A stretch of DNA of 64,000 nt from Chlamydoabsidia padenii (taxonomy: Eukaryota; Mucoromycota; Mucoromycetes; Mucorales; Cunninghamellaceae). The DNA is taken from contig JAIWND010000005.1 in assembly GCA_025330725.1 (NCBI GenBank), positions 806,001-870,000 on the forward strand, read 5' to 3'. Positions within the stretch are counted from its first letter, which is position 1. The number at the start of each line of letters is the position of its first letter. Shown one piece after another: positions 11,235 through 22,386 of this stretch. The notes under the pieces are model-generated. The model made no database searches. It had not been told where the DNA came from and was given only the letters and a program-made list of their open reading frames with translations. Made by a program: the position numbers and the translations under genes.

Positions 11235-12488
11235 CTATACAAATATCATTTTATATGCTTCTAGTAAGGATTGGGTTTCGAATGCGTCCATAATCGGTTT
11301 ATCCTCACCATCAGGGAGATCTTGAGTATGTTTGCCATTGTTCATTATCTTGACGGTGACTTGACTGGGATACATGGTAGCTAAATTGCTATATCTGATA
11401 CTGATACAATAACTAGTAGATCAATTAAAAAAAAAAAAAGATAGAATTAATGAGACTATAGTAATCAAACCATTCACTTACCATTGTTCACTGTTTTGAC
11501 GGTGTATGATCCCCACAGATAAATTTGCAGTATCAAAGACGTCTATCTTGACCTTTTCTTTATCCACATAGTTTTTCAATGCGGTGACTTGTTCCCGTCT
11601 TGATACAAAGGCCCCCAACATATCCGATAAGACTTGAATCATTTTCTATATATAACCCAAAGATGGATCAGTCAGTTAGTGTCCCACCTCTTTAATACTA
11701 CTTACATCTAGGGCGTCAGGTAAAAATGTCTTTTCCAGTTTTGTTGTTGGGATAAAGTTGGGAATGGTATGTTGTGCAATAGTTGTCATGTTGCTCTTGG
11801 GAAGGAAGATATAATAAGGTTCGTAATAACGTCGATTGTAATAAGTTTCCAGTCGAATGCCAAAGTAGGTGTTTTGGAAGATAAAAGTGGAGCAGCCTGA
11901 TAGTCTGTAATTTGATATGACTGATTGGATATATCTTGATTCAGAGGCTGTCGTTATATGGTCGATGATCTATACCTATAACTGTCAGTAATACATTCTT
12001 ACTATAATGGTTTCCCTGTTTTTACCTGCTTTTGTACTTCTTCCATATCAACCGCCTTCTGTCTTCGTGGATCTATCAAATAAGCAAGTTAGTTATCGAA
12101 TTGTTTGTTATTCTTCAAGTTTTTTTATTTTATTTTACCTGGAATGGCTGTAACAAAGGAGGTTGTCATGAGGAATGTAAGTTTTTCTTCAACGATTAGG
12201 TTTTTCAATTCGTGCTTTTGTGTTTCAAGTTCAGACACTAGATCAATTCAATAGTAAAGAAGAAAAAAAAAAGGAGAGAGAGAGAGGTTATGACTAGTTG
12301 TCGTTTTGCTCTTGTTGCCCTTACGTTGTGTTTTTAGTTTGTCGAGTTGGGTTTGACTGTCTTGATCCTGTTCGTCATTGGAGAGAGAAGGAACTCCACT
12401 ATATTCAAGGCGAGTAAAGTTAGATCGTTTTTACTATTATAATAGATACTTACAAGATATTGTCAATGTTGAATCGTAGATTGGCCAT
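11235..12488 (-). CDS. Kinetochore protein CENP-O (Mcm21-like)
   Basis: Seven exons, complement of 12454-12488, 12325-12398, 12139-12237, 12026-12072, 11706-11969, 11482-11645 and 11235-11412, join in phase. CENP-O belongs to the CCAN/COMA inner kinetochore complex at centromeres. The central part shows the family core: GCSTFIFQNTYFGIRLETYY, then YYEPYYIFL and QHTIPNFIP. It is preceded by a coiled-coil segment (QTQLDKLKTQ, SELETQKHELKNLIVEE) and followed by a second conserved half. Length (~246 residues) is close to yeast and human homologues. It is divergent with the HIRIP3-like gene, with 137 bp between start codons and a GCGGAATTTGAAA motif in between. The family call rests on motif memory, not on a search. 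Confidence 0.82.
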
Positions 12489-12625
12489 GGGTGAAGGAAG
12501 AGGAAGGTAGGAGAGGTAAAAACTCTGAGGTTTAACTTTCAAAAAAAAAAAGCGGAATTTGAAACTCTGCGCGTTTAAAATCCTCTTCTCGACTCTTTCC
12601 TTTCTTTTCTCTTTATAATTCTACG
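12489..12625. promoter_or_regulatory. Bidirectional promoter CENP-O / HIRIP3-like
   Basis: Only 137 bp separate the two start codons. The interval contains GCGGAATTTGAAA (12552-12564), almost exactly midway, then CTGCGCGTTTAAAAT and a C/T-rich leader toward the plus-strand gene. The motif is the window-wide element with an E2F-like plus CHR-like appearance. Two chromosome-maintenance genes sharing it fits cell-cycle control, which is inference. Confidence 0.55.
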
Positions 12626-14039
12626 ATGGTCGAGTTGGATAATGAACTTCTCAAATCAAAAAAGTTTATTACAAAGTTTAATCAGTAAGTATAAAGAAAG
12701 ACATCAAGCTACAAAGTTATTTTACTAATCGCTCATACCTACTTGTTTTGGTGTGATCCATCACCATGACAGAATCCTAAAGGAAGGTGATCCAGCGTAA
12801 GTTTTTATATCATTACCCTTAATTCAATCCAAAGCTAACTCTTCTTCTTCTTCTTTTTACTTAATAGGACTCTTACTGCTTCTTCTATTCGTAGAGAGTT
12901 GGAAGACTTCTTTGTAAGGAATTAGTGGGGTGGAGCAAGTCAGTTAAAAATATTACTCACATACCTTTTTTTGAGGGAACAGGATCTGGAACGCAATGCT
13001 TTGAAGGCACAACCATGGAAATCTGAAATAAACGCAATGATCGACGAATATACGGTAAACATATTACCTTAAAACGAATGAAACCATTTATACTTGATAC
13101 TCATAGGCTCTTGTATTTGCATATATAGGCTACCCTTGACGAGGAAGAGGAAACTGCTGACAGCGAAAACGAAAAGACCTCTTCCGATACAAAGAACAAC
13201 ATTGATATAAAGGAGGAAAAGGAAAAAAAAGAAGAAGATCAAGAGGACAACAAGCAGCAGGACGACCATCAAGACAAACACGAGGAAGTCTTTGATACGG
13301 ACGACACGAACGAAAAAGCCAAAGTGGTTTTGAAACAAGGTAAAAAAGCACGCAACAGCCCAACAAAAAAACGGACAATCAACTCCTCCGACAACGACGA
13401 AGACGATGTCTCACCACCAAGGAAAAGGAAAACGAAACAACAGCAACAACAACCCAAGGACAAATCGCCTGAAAAGGAGCATGCATCAAAAATCAAGGTA
13501 AGTCCAAAATATATATATATATATATATATATGGCAGTGATTCTATATGTGTCTTTTTTTTTTTAATCTATAGAAACCTTCAGCGGACGATGAAACTATC
13601 AAGCGACTCAAAGGATACATCCGGAAATGTGGTGTGCCTATCATCAGACAATCGGAATTGGCAGATTGTCCTACCAAGAAATCTCAAATACAAAAACTCA
13701 AGTCAATGCTGGAGGATCTTGGTGTAGAAGGTAAGCTAAAAAAGAAAAAAAAAAAAGTAGGTTATACTAACGAACTTAATTGTAGGCCGACCAACGATTG
13801 AAAAGTGTGAAAAGGTCAAGGTGGAACGCGAACTCAAGAAAGAAATCGATAGTCTGGATACTGATAACATTTTGGAATCATCAAGCCGTGGACCTAGCCT
13901 GCGCTCTCGAACCCTCTCAAGCAACAAGAAGAAACGTCGCATTGTGGAAGAAGAAGAGGAAGACGGTGACTCTGATGATGCTCCTAGGCCTTTGGATCTG
14001 TCATTTTTAGGTGACCAATCTGATGATGATAGTGATTAG
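12626..14039 (+). CDS. HIRIP3-like histone chaperone (CHZ-type domain)
   Basis: Seven exons (12626-12684, 12773-12796, 12868-12913, 12983-13054, 13129-13497, 13574-13730, 13786-14039) sum to 981 nt, 326 residues. The N-terminal ~75 residues resemble a DEK-C-like helical domain. A very acidic/basic low-complexity middle follows. The C-terminal block (IKRLKGYIRKCGVPII ... LKSMLEDLGVEGRPTIEKC, then LDTDNIL) matches the conserved region of HIRIP3, a HIRA-interacting H2A-H2B chaperone. A nuclear protein with KKKRR-type signals and an acidic C-terminal tail. Exon 2 is 24 nt. An alternative acceptor for exon 5 exists upstream at about 13108. Confidence 0.85.
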
Positions 14040-14466
14040 TTATAGACTTGATACTTATACTATTTTAATAAAAACCTGATTAGACCATTATGTAACTCTT
14101 TTTTTTTTTGGAGGGGGGTGGAAACAGTGTTTGAAGGGTAATTCTGTATTAGGAAATGGGAACCAAGAAACCGAAGAAATGTCGACCACTCGTGTTGATC
14201 TGGGTCGTCTCCTGAGGTCACACGACCAGAGACAGGCAAATGTAATGCCGATGAGATTCACCCAATAAGAATTACACGTGCTCTTCATTGGCATCAACCA
14301 TTGGCGCCAGGAAATAAGAGACTGAGGGAGAAACGAAAAAGGAATATGATACGCTTCATCAAAGCAACAAGATATCATCCACTCATCAATAGTTTTCCTT
14401 ACCTTCCTTTGTCTCTATTTTTTCCTCGTATTTATATTTTCAAACCCAATTTTCCTTTTTCGTTGC

Positions 14467-14500
<34 letters not shown>

Positions 14501-14521
14501 TTTAAATTCACCATTGTTTTA
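14040..14521. promoter_or_regulatory. 3' end of HIRIP3 gene and CT-rich leader of bHLH gene
   Basis: AATAAAA at about 14069 is a likely polyadenylation signal. From 14395 the sequence becomes C/T-rich, ending in a (CT)n/(TCTC)n tract at 14471-14500 just before the bHLH start. No copy of the window-wide motif was noticed in this promoter. Confidence 0.5.
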
Positions 14522-15451
14522 ATGACTCCACCTGAAAAAAGAAAAAGGGTTTCTATATCGACTCCTTCACAGCAACCAATGGAACAACAGCAACAGCAGC
14601 AACAATCACAATCACAACATCCTTTGGTTGCACTCACGCCGCCGTTAATGCCTTATCACCCACACTCTCCTTTAGCAGGTCATCCTCATATGGTACCCGT
14701 GGTACCTTTTCCAGTCTGTCATCCTCATGCTCACCCACATTACTATATCTCTGTTGCCTCACCACCTAATGCCCTTGGCGTTACACCACAAGTCATGAAT
14801 GTGCCGACAACCACACCACTGACATCCACCACAACAACGTCACCACGATATGAACGGATCCTCCCAAAAAGACCTTCAGACGCATCACCTTCCTCTTCAC
14901 CCTCTGGACCTTATGCTTACACCATGCAACCTTCACCGTTATCATTACCTCAACACCATCATTCAGCATCAACCGTTCCAGCACTCTTTCCATTACCTCC
15001 TTCAGCGTTTGGCCAACAACCTACCACGGCTGATCAACGTGAACAAGCTCGAAAGGTATCACATAGTGCCATTGAACGAAGACGACGGGAACGGATCAAC
15101 GATAAAATCATGCAACTGAAACAGATCATACCTAATTGTGCCGATCAAGAAAACTTGCACAAAATGTCCATCCTCCAAAGCGCCATTGATTATATCATTT
15201 ACCTCAAAAAACAGGTGGAAGAAGACACGACAACAACATCGACAACTACAACCGTATCATCAACAGTAACAGAAACCACGACTGATCAAGATGATCCACC
15301 GGTTGTTATGGAACCTTTGAAACCTATAGATATCATGAAAAACAACAATGCATCCTCCTTCCATCACTCTGCTCCACCCTGTCGGCCCGATTCCCCTACA
15401 CAATCACTAGAACAGAATAGTCATATGAAGTTGGATCATTTATTATCTTAA
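14522..15451 (+). CDS. Basic helix-loop-helix transcription factor
   Basis: Single exon, 309 residues. The bHLH domain spans residues ~176-233: a basic region HSAIERRRRERIND with the conserved H-E-R spacing for E-box binding, then helix 1 (KIMQLKQIIP), a short loop and helix 2 (HKMSILQSAIDYIIYLKKQ). The rest is disordered and rich in Gln, His, Pro, Thr and Ser, including a Gln run near residue 22. No leucine zipper continues clearly after helix 2. It is probably a nuclear DNA-binding regulator. The closest fungal relatives by layout are Ino4/Cbf1/SREBP-like single-domain factors, but the subfamily is undecided. A CT-rich leader ends 20 bp before the ATG. Confidence 0.93.
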   Translation: MTPPEKRKRVSISTPSQQPMEQQQQQQQSQSQHPLVALTPPLMPYHPHSPLAGHPHMVPVVPFPVCHPHAHPHYYISVASPPNALGVTPQVMNVPTTTPLTSTTTTSPRYERILPKRPSDASPSSSPSGPYAYTMQPSPLSLPQHHHSASTVPALFPLPPSAFGQQPTTADQREQARKVSHSAIERRRRERINDKIMQLKQIIPNCADQENLHKMSILQSAIDYIIYLKKQVEEDTTTTSTTTTVSSTVTETTTDQDDPPVVMEPLKPIDIMKNNNASSFHHSAPPCRPDSPTQSLEQNSHMKLDHLLS

Positions 15452-15739
15452 TAAAATAAAAATAAATGTATTTAAACAGTTTTATCGTCTTTTGGGCGGA
15501 TTGGATTATATACTATGGGGACAAGAATCATCATTGTCTTTTTATTTGGGATCATCATCAAATAAGTAAAGTATATCTCTTTATTAGGTAGTAAAGTAAT
15601 GCAAATAAAAAGGTATTACCTAACCTGTATCTGTATAAACTATTAATGTGTAAAAGAATAAAAAGTAGTATAAATAAGATAAAGGTGGGGACGTTGGTAA
15701 ACTAGGAAGGGGGGTGTAGATATATCCTTCCAATCTTGA
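15452..15739. other. Intergenic region between convergent bHLH and squalene synthase genes
   Basis: Short AT-rich spacer with AATAAA signals on both strands near 15453-15470 and 15606. No gene is visible. Confidence 0.5.
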
Positions 15740-17377
15740 TTATAGAGACTTGAAGTAATGGACGAACATCATACCAATTAAACCAACAAGGATAGGTAGA
15801 ATGATGGAATGTGATTGGTTGGTCTTGATAAGAGTCTTCTTGCTAGGCTTGACATTAGCAGTAATCCATTGTTCAATCTACAACCAATAAAAAAAAAATG
15901 TTGATTTATATTCAAGAGATTTATTTTTATATGATTCTTTACCTTTCCAATAGTCATAGAGATCTTTAAAAAGTTGGGATCAGTTGTCTCATTCTTCTGA
16001 GAGATCACTTGAATGTATTCTCGGAAGATAGCCACCACATTGTCCATGTCCGTGCTGGCAAGAATCAACTTTACAGCTTCACCCTTCCGAATCTTGATAT
16101 TACGTTGATACACATCCAGATTGTTAAAGACAAGAGCCAGAGTAGAGATCGCCATAACCTGAGGAATAGCACAAAAGTTGAAGACTGATTGGTTTTGTAA
16201 TTTGGACAGATAAGTCAGTACATCAGGCACCAGTTCCAATACATTCAAAACCATAGCACTGAGACAGGCACGAGACTATATTGAAAGAAAAGAAAAACAC
16301 ACACACACACACACACACCAATTAGTATATACATGTATATTGGTTACCCGCTTTTTTTTTTTTTTTTTTACCTTTTCCCGATGACTTGGTTTGATAAAAT
16401 CGCCAAAATGATCGGCATAATTACCCCAGATTTCCTTTGGCCAAAATTGTCGACCATCATCCAAGTCTTCACGATAATCGCGAATGATGTTTGTCTTTTG
16501 TAAAAAGAGACCCATTGAATCAGAGAGAGTCTTGTCATTAGCAATCGAGGGATCTTCAAGACCAGAGGCAGCAAACAGATCAGATAAGCCATAACCCACC
16601 AGACCAGCCACATAGTGACAATACAGATCAAAGTCCTTGATGGTGGCGATTGATGTGTTTTCCCGATGTTCACCTGTCGCATAATCCGCCATACCGTTCC
16701 CCATCAATCTTGTGATTTCACTAATGACCTTTTGGAAGCCAGGTTTCAGGCCAAGGAATTCGTCGATCACCACATCAAAATGTACCAAGAGTTCACGGTC
16801 TTTTTCATCAGGTCCATCTATGAGTGAGAGTGAGAGTGAAAGAAAGTTGTTTTGTTAATCATAAATCCTATATACCTTTTTTTTTTTTTACTTACTTTCG
16901 TTAAATGTCCAACCTTTTTGATAAATGATAGTATCAAAGGATCGTAGTAATTCCACCTTTCGATCCAAATTCAAAGTCATATCGTCTTCAATAGTATCCA
17001 AACCCCGTAAAACAAGATAGAATAAACAAATCTGTAAACAACATGAGAGAGTATGGTTTAGTATCAATTACTAGTAAAAAAAGGTAATTTATCAAACTTA
17101 CAGCATCTCTAAGATCATCATCAAGTTCTTGAATGACAGCAGCAAAACTTCGTGAAGTCTACAAAACGATAAAGTCAGTTAGTAAACATAAAAGAATAAA
17201 ATGTCATGAGGGAGTTCTTACCATGTTCAAGTAGTAGTAGCACTTCTTTTTTGATGGATCTTTTTCCAAAGCTTGTTGATGGGATTGCTTGTTTTTAGAC
17301 TTGGGAGAAAACTTGTAGTCCAACAGAGCCTTGATTTCTGAAGGCCTTGTAATGGAATCCAAAAAGGCAGATATCAT
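15740..17377 (-). CDS. ERG9: Squalene synthase (farnesyl-diphosphate farnesyltransferase)
   Basis: Six exons, complement of 17222-17377, 17102-17158, 16896-17031, 16372-16817, 15943-16275 and 15740-15877, give 1266 nt, 421 residues, the usual length. The enzyme joins two farnesyl diphosphates to squalene, the first committed step to ergosterol, on the ER. Visible hallmarks are YYYLNMTSRSFAAVI (N-terminal conserved block), the first Asp-rich motif LDTIEDD, the central YCHYVAGLVG block and the second Asp-rich motif NIIRDYREDLDDGRQFWP. A C-terminal hydrophobic segment (IILPILVGLIGMMFVHYF) ends the protein as a tail anchor. GCGGGATTTAAAAA lies ~108 bp upstream of the start codon. Confidence in family is very high. 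Confidence 0.97.
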
Positions 17378-17701
17378 TGTTTAATTGGTGGAGAAGGTGG
17401 GATAAAGTAATGGGAAGGATGAAGAAGAAGAGGGATTATAAAAAAAAGAGAAAAGATTTCGGAGACATCAAATTCTGACAATAAGCGGGATTTAAAAAAG
17501 TACCCCTGCATGGTACCATTGTTCCCACATCAGAATTAGCCGATCGTTCATTGTTAGATCTATCTATATTAGCTTTTATTCAATGCAAAAAGTATAAATA
17601 AAGTAAAGTAACAGTCTAATCTAAAAGTGTCAATATAAAAGGGGGGGATAATAAATAAAATTAAAGGGGGGAGGGGAATCATCTACCAAGAGGCTAATTC
17701 A
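17378..17701. promoter_or_regulatory. ERG9 promoter and 3' end of carrier gene
   Basis: The minus strand shows a C/T-rich leader (about 17400-17455), then GCGGGATTTAAAAA on the plus strand at about 17485-17498. The rest contains AATAAA-like sites on the minus strand for the carrier gene (near 17650) and no gene. Confidence 0.5.
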
Positions 17702-18639
17702 TTAATGAGCATGCCAGTCCTTGAGTACTTCAAATACACACATACTAATCGTTATCATCGGCACACCCCAAATAATTCTAGTCAAAGTACCCTTGATAAA
17801 AGCAGACCATCCTTCGGTCCGATACATATAACCTGCAATAGCCCATACACCACCTCCACCAAGGAGAATCACCGAGTGCTGCTGATCGTGTTGCCCCACT
17901 TGTTGCCGAGTCTTGATCACATCCAATGGGTTACACACCGCAACACTAATAGTACTTGCCACAATCGAGCATATTAAATACGTTGGTAATCCAGGTTCCA
18001 TCGTGAGCTTGAGTTGTTCATACACCACAAAGTAAATGACGGTCTGCGGCACAAACACAAACAAAGTAATCCAGTATCCCTTGTAAAACCCCTTCAAGCC
18101 TTCATTGGAGTAGGTCGATTTGATACAGGATGCCGTCGTGTGGTTGTCTTTTGCCGTGTCATGTGAGAGTAGCAAGCCGGAGTCGCTGTTCTGTCGATTC
18201 TGCATTCTACCTTTGATCACCTCCATGGGTGTAAAAAAGAGACCAGATAGTACTTCAGCCATACAGCCAGAGACAAGGTGAGTCCAGATACTGAGCATTG
18301 ACCAGCCCAGTTGTGTTGATAATATGAGTTTTGTCGAATCGTAGGTGGCAAGGTAGACTGAGAGTGCAGGGACACACATTACAAGAGTTACCCAGAGTCC
18401 ATCAAAGAGTGAGAAGAAAGAATGATCCATCAGGGCTTCTTTAATTGTAATTTTTTGTGTTGACGCTTGTATTCTGATCTTGATGGTATCGACTAGGTGT
18501 AATAAAGTATTAAAGAAGAATGACGTTATCTATAAACGAGAGTATTATACATTAGTTTGACCTTACTTGGGTATGTTACCAATCTTGCAGTAACAGCTGC
18601 TACACTGGAAGCAAAAAGATAGTAAAAATCAATGACCAT
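17702..18639 (-). CDS. Mitochondrial carrier family (SLC25) protein
   Basis: Two exons, complement(18567-18639) and complement(17702-18492), give 287 residues. Three carrier repeats are present with the signature P-x-[DE]-x-x-[KR] after the odd-numbered helices: PIDTIK (created across the splice junction), PMEVIK and PLDVIK. Each is followed by a second helix and a G-F-Y-K-G or F-I-K-G type loop. The protein should sit in the inner mitochondrial membrane with six helices. Substrate cannot be inferred, and I make no subfamily claim. The splice model is supported because it restores the first PxDxxK motif. It is divergent with the homeobox gene. Confidence 0.9.
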
Positions 18640-18850
18640 ACAATGAGAAGAAGAGGAAGAAAGAGAGAAGAATAAATTTTGTTGAGGACGCTAGAAAAAG
18701 GGGGGATGCTGGCGGGATTTGAATCGGAACGCGGGATTTAAAAAGACAATGTTTCAACTTCTTTTCTTCATAAAGCGCATAATACTTGACAGCTTGGCAT
18801 TTTCTCTCTTTCGCTTCTATAAAGTATTAATCGTACATTTAGTTTTATTA
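18640..18850. promoter_or_regulatory. Divergent promoter carrier / homeobox with two motif copies
   Basis: Two direct copies of the element occur 20 bp apart: GGCGGGATTTGAAT (18711-18724) and GCGGGATTTAAAAA (18731-18744). A TATAAAG lies at about 18820, ~30 bp before the homeobox start chosen at 18851. The minus-strand side has a C/T-rich leader before the carrier start. Confidence 0.6.
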
Positions 18851-19588
18851 ATGTCAGACGCTAATAATATGACTATTAGTCCAGCTATCCTGGTTCAAGC
18901 AAAACGGGAACGTGAACGTTTCTCTGTTGAACAAGTCCAACAAATGGAACAAGTCTTTGAACGAACCCCCCGGCCGTCTAGTGGAGAAAAAGAAAAAATG
19001 GCAAAGGATTTCAATACACCAAAACGTCGTATACAAGTATGGTTCCAGAATCGTCGTTCCAAGTCAAAGCGTCAAGGTCGTCCCTCTACAAGCACCAGTG
19101 ATCATGCATCTTCCTTTATGGATAATACAGCACAATCATTTGTTACTCCCCAGTGTCTCTTCTCACACCCTGATGCTGATTCTTTCTCGATCATGAATCC
19201 GACAACTGCTGTGCCACATATCAGACAACCCAGTCGTCCTACTGCTTTCTTTTATCGACCTACGTATTCGTTTGACAATATCTTCACCGAACTCGATTCT
19301 GCTCAGCAGCACTATTCACCCACTCTTTTTGTACATCGCTCAAATCAGCAGCAACAGCAGCAACCTACTCGTACTTTGCCTCCTCTTCCTGGTAGTCAAC
19401 ATGGCCCAGTCTCTCTTTATCCTCAAGGCACGCTCACTCCTTTTTTTTGGCGCTCACCCTTTGTCGATAACCCTCAAACATATCATACGACCAGAGTCAG
19501 TTCCAATGCTCCGTTTATTTTGACTCATGAAACAGAACAGCCTCGGCATGCCACTCTTACCAATCGACCTCGACAGGAAGATAATTAG
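18851..19588 (+). CDS. Homeobox transcription factor
   Basis: Single exon of 245 residues from the ATG at 18851, picked over an in-frame upstream ATG at 18749 because a TATA-like box lies between them. The homeodomain covers residues ~16-76: KRERERFSVEQVQQMEQVFE (arm and helix 1), a middle helix (SGEKEKMAKDFN) and the recognition helix with the diagnostic WFQNRRSKSKR. The remainder is disordered, rich in Ser, Thr, Pro, His and Gln. Typical (non-TALE) fungal homeodomain factors of this type regulate development. No partner gene or mating locus context is visible here. Confidence 0.93.
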   Translation: MSDANNMTISPAILVQAKRERERFSVEQVQQMEQVFERTPRPSSGEKEKMAKDFNTPKRRIQVWFQNRRSKSKRQGRPSTSTSDHASSFMDNTAQSFVTPQCLFSHPDADSFSIMNPTTAVPHIRQPSRPTAFFYRPTYSFDNIFTELDSAQQHYSPTLFVHRSNQQQQQQPTRTLPPLPGSQHGPVSLYPQGTLTPFFWRSPFVDNPQTYHTTRVSSNAPFILTHETEQPRHATLTNRPRQEDN

Positions 19589-20764
19589 AATTATCATGTT
19601 TTGAAACTCCGTCAGCATGAATTGTGTCATGCTAATATATCAACTCTCTTTTACTTATCTCTCCCACTCCATATAATTAAATAAACTTTTTTATTCGCAC
19701 TATCCCTTTTTTGTTTTGAGCTTTTTGGAGAAAATAACAGCGGGATAACGTAATTCCGTTTTTTAGCGGGACTTCGGAAGCGTCCTTCCATTCATGCATG
19801 ATATCAATACGAAATCAGCACTTTTGATAATGTAGTATGTTCCGATTAGATAAGATATTACTCCCATGAGCTGATTAATCGTATGATGTATTGAGTTATC
19901 CGCATATGTTTTAGTAGGTATTGGTTATACGAATATCATTTTTGGGTGAAGATCAAAGAACATGCGACTAGAACAATTGGGCGGATAACGTCATGCATGA
20001 AAAGTACAATTTTAAAATCCCGACTTCATCGAAAATTAGGCTTTGGGTTTCAGTTTTTCATCTGATGTCCATCAAGGTATCCTGTGGTTGGTAGATCCTC
20101 TTCCAGCAATGAAATCAAGCATGCTCCCGGTATGTCCTGTTGTAAAGTCGATAGGTGTACCTGAATTACTAATACAATAAACTTTGTTTTGATTTGACTG
20201 ATCCGCATTGTTGTCACTATAAGCACCTTTTGAGGAGCACTTAAGGTTCCCAAGTTGAAACCTCGATAAATCATGCATTTTCAGTCCCCGCCATTCTGAC
20301 TTGCTGTCGAATAGAAAGAAAATACAACTTGTGTGAGAGATACAAAAGTAAAGTGATCCTATTTGGAGTCGCTATAAAACTCCAGTTCATTGTAATGAGG
20401 TTGCCAAATGGAGGAAAAAGAAAAAGATGCATTAATGAGATCGGGCGGGCATTTTCCATTGGTAGTTCAGATGACTTTTGCATCATGGTGATCTCAAGTT
20501 TTCCAAATCTGGTTAAAAAGAATGGGAAAATAGGGTCGAATATGATGCGCACGGATTCAGAGCAAAAAACTTTGGTCTTGTGGGAAAACTCAGTGGCGGC
20601 GATTGAAAAAAGGATTTTTGTTTTTTCTTGGGTAAGCACTATAACTGTGGGGGAGACCCAAGGCTCTGTTTGAAAAAAAAAAAAACACTGAATCATTTCA
20701 TCGGTGCTTTCTTAACCGTCGTTATTTGGATACTGTTAGTCATTGACTATCTTTTGTTTTTTGC

Positions 20765-20795
<31 letters not shown>

Positions 20796-21107
20796 AAAGG
20801 GAAGGGGGGTTCATGAATGCACAGTTTGTACGTAAGGATTGTGGCTACTTTCATTTGACCCTGATGAGGGTTTATCTCATTACCAAATGGAGATTCTCCG
20901 TCGAATGCAAAATTCTTATTGGTTAATTTTCTATTTATAAAACCTGGTTCTCACTTTTTTTTTTTTCTTCACTCTCTTCCACTTTTTTTCTTCTTTACTG
21001 TCAAATAATTCCCTTTTCCCTTTTTCTTTTATTCTATCGCTACTCGACACCAATATTTCACTACTCCAACAACCTAGTTACGCAATAACATCAACATACA
21101 TTCACAA
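19589..21107. other. Intergenic region, 1.5 kb
   Basis: No confident gene. Contains an AATAAA (~19679), GCGGGATAACGTAATTCCG (~19740), a CATTCATGCATGAT segment (~19790), GCGGATAACGTCATGCATGA (~19981) and TTTAAAATCCCG (20011-20022). An A-tract of about 26 is near 20766-20791. Frames at 20072-20278 (minus) and 20329-20696 (both strands) are open but lack leaders, splice sites or known domains. From 20955 a C/T-rich leader precedes the transporter pseudogene. Confidence 0.5.
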
Positions 21108-22386
21108 ATGGAATCAACAACAGCACGATCTTCTAAAGAATATCAAGAAAGACTTTTGACGTGGGAAGCGGTAAACTTTTGCAACGAAACCCTATCTTAG
21201 AAACAAACTGACTCACACCTACATTGTTTTATTATAGACGATTATGAACCTTCAGTTGTCACCAACAATGGACATGGTGAATGCTCCTTATTCATGGCAT
21301 ACTGGAATGTCGTTTGTGTAGTGGTAAGTGTCAAGAAAAAAAAGTCTCAGGTCCTCTCTTACCCCCCTCCCCCCCTTTTTTGCTTTGCTTTACTTTAATA
21401 GGCTGGTACTGGATCTTTCTTGGTGCCCCGACACTATATATGGTACTGGCAGGACAAAACTTATCACAACCATGTCACGGTAAGGTGGCAGAACTCAATC
21501 TCAAGTACTGGACGATCATCATGTGTGTGGTAGTGGCCATTCCTTTTGTATTGGTCAAATCAATGAAAGAAATGGCATGGATGAGCGCCTTTGGTTTGTT
21601 TGCGACTGTGGTGGTGATCCTCATTGTCCTTGTCATGGCATATATGGACGAAGCGACACAGATGGCCAAAGGTGTGGTGCACGACTCGGTGGTGTTGAAG
21701 CAATTCCCGGCGGCTCTTGTCACAACCTCTTTTACCCTCATATCGAAGCAACCATGGCCAAGCCTAAACAGTAGCCTGGGGTCATCACGGCCGGTCTCTC
21801 CACTTGCGCCTTCCTCTACCTCTTGTGTGCCATCCCTCTGATTATTACATTTATGGACGAAGTACTCTCAGTCCTATTTGCAACAACATCCCGGAAGGCG
21901 TGGGTCAAGCTTTGATTACACTTCATATATTGAAGGCGGCTCCTCTGCTCACAATTGCAACTCTCATTGGATTTGGAAGATATATTGAACATCACGGTGG
22001 ATCGGTATGGTAAAGTTAAGGAATTTATCATCCGCGCTTGTCTTCGCATTGCCATCATGTTTGTTATTGCTATCATTGCTTGCTTTGTGCCTTACTTCTC
22101 TTTGCTGAGGGGTCTGATCGGGTCCTTCTCCAATTGTGTCCTCATCTTTGTATTCCCTGTATTATATTACTTTTAGCTGACTGGATTCAGGAACAAGCCT
22201 ATATATGAACTTGCCTGGTACTTCTTGACTATTCTCTTGGGAATTGTTGGTTTGGTAAGTGAATTAAAGAATGGCGTTAAAATGTGACATGGATTACTTA
22301 CTTACTTTTTTATAAACATAGATCTTCGGAACAAAAGACGCCATTGAAAGGCTAATCAAGGCTAATCAAGAAGGTGTTACTTCTTA
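21108..22386 (+). pseudogene. Decayed amino-acid transporter (AAAP/SLC36-32-like)
   Basis: Segments match the AAAP permease pattern but do not form one frame. Exon-like blocks are 21108-21170, 21238-21323 (FMAYWNVVCVV), 21402-22254 and 22322-22386. Breaks: exon 1 joins exon 2 in the wrong phase. After AGTG at the start of block 3, the first several helices are missing, and the frame jumps to WIFLGAPTLYMVLAGQN. There is a second deletion/frameshift before FYPHIEATMAKPKQ (~21730), and TAG at about 21772 where the family has Trp (KPKQ-stop-PGVITAG). Further frameshifts occur near 21838 (AIP / YYIYGRSTLSP) and 21950 (before SLDLEDIL). A TAG replaces the Lys codon in YYF-stop-LTGFRNKP (22174-22176). 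Splice sites and a leader remain, so decay looks recent. It no longer encodes a working transporter. Confidence 0.88.

Noticed and set aside
13069..13496. Minus-strand frames opposite HIRIP3 exon 5
   Set aside because: Antisense shadows of a Glu/Asp/Lys-rich exon, yielding Leu/Phe/Ser runs without support.
20271..20696. Overlapping open frames on both strands (115-142 codons)
   Set aside because: No ATG at the start of the plus frame, no leader, no splice logic and no domain; mutual overlap suggests chance in a less AT-rich patch.
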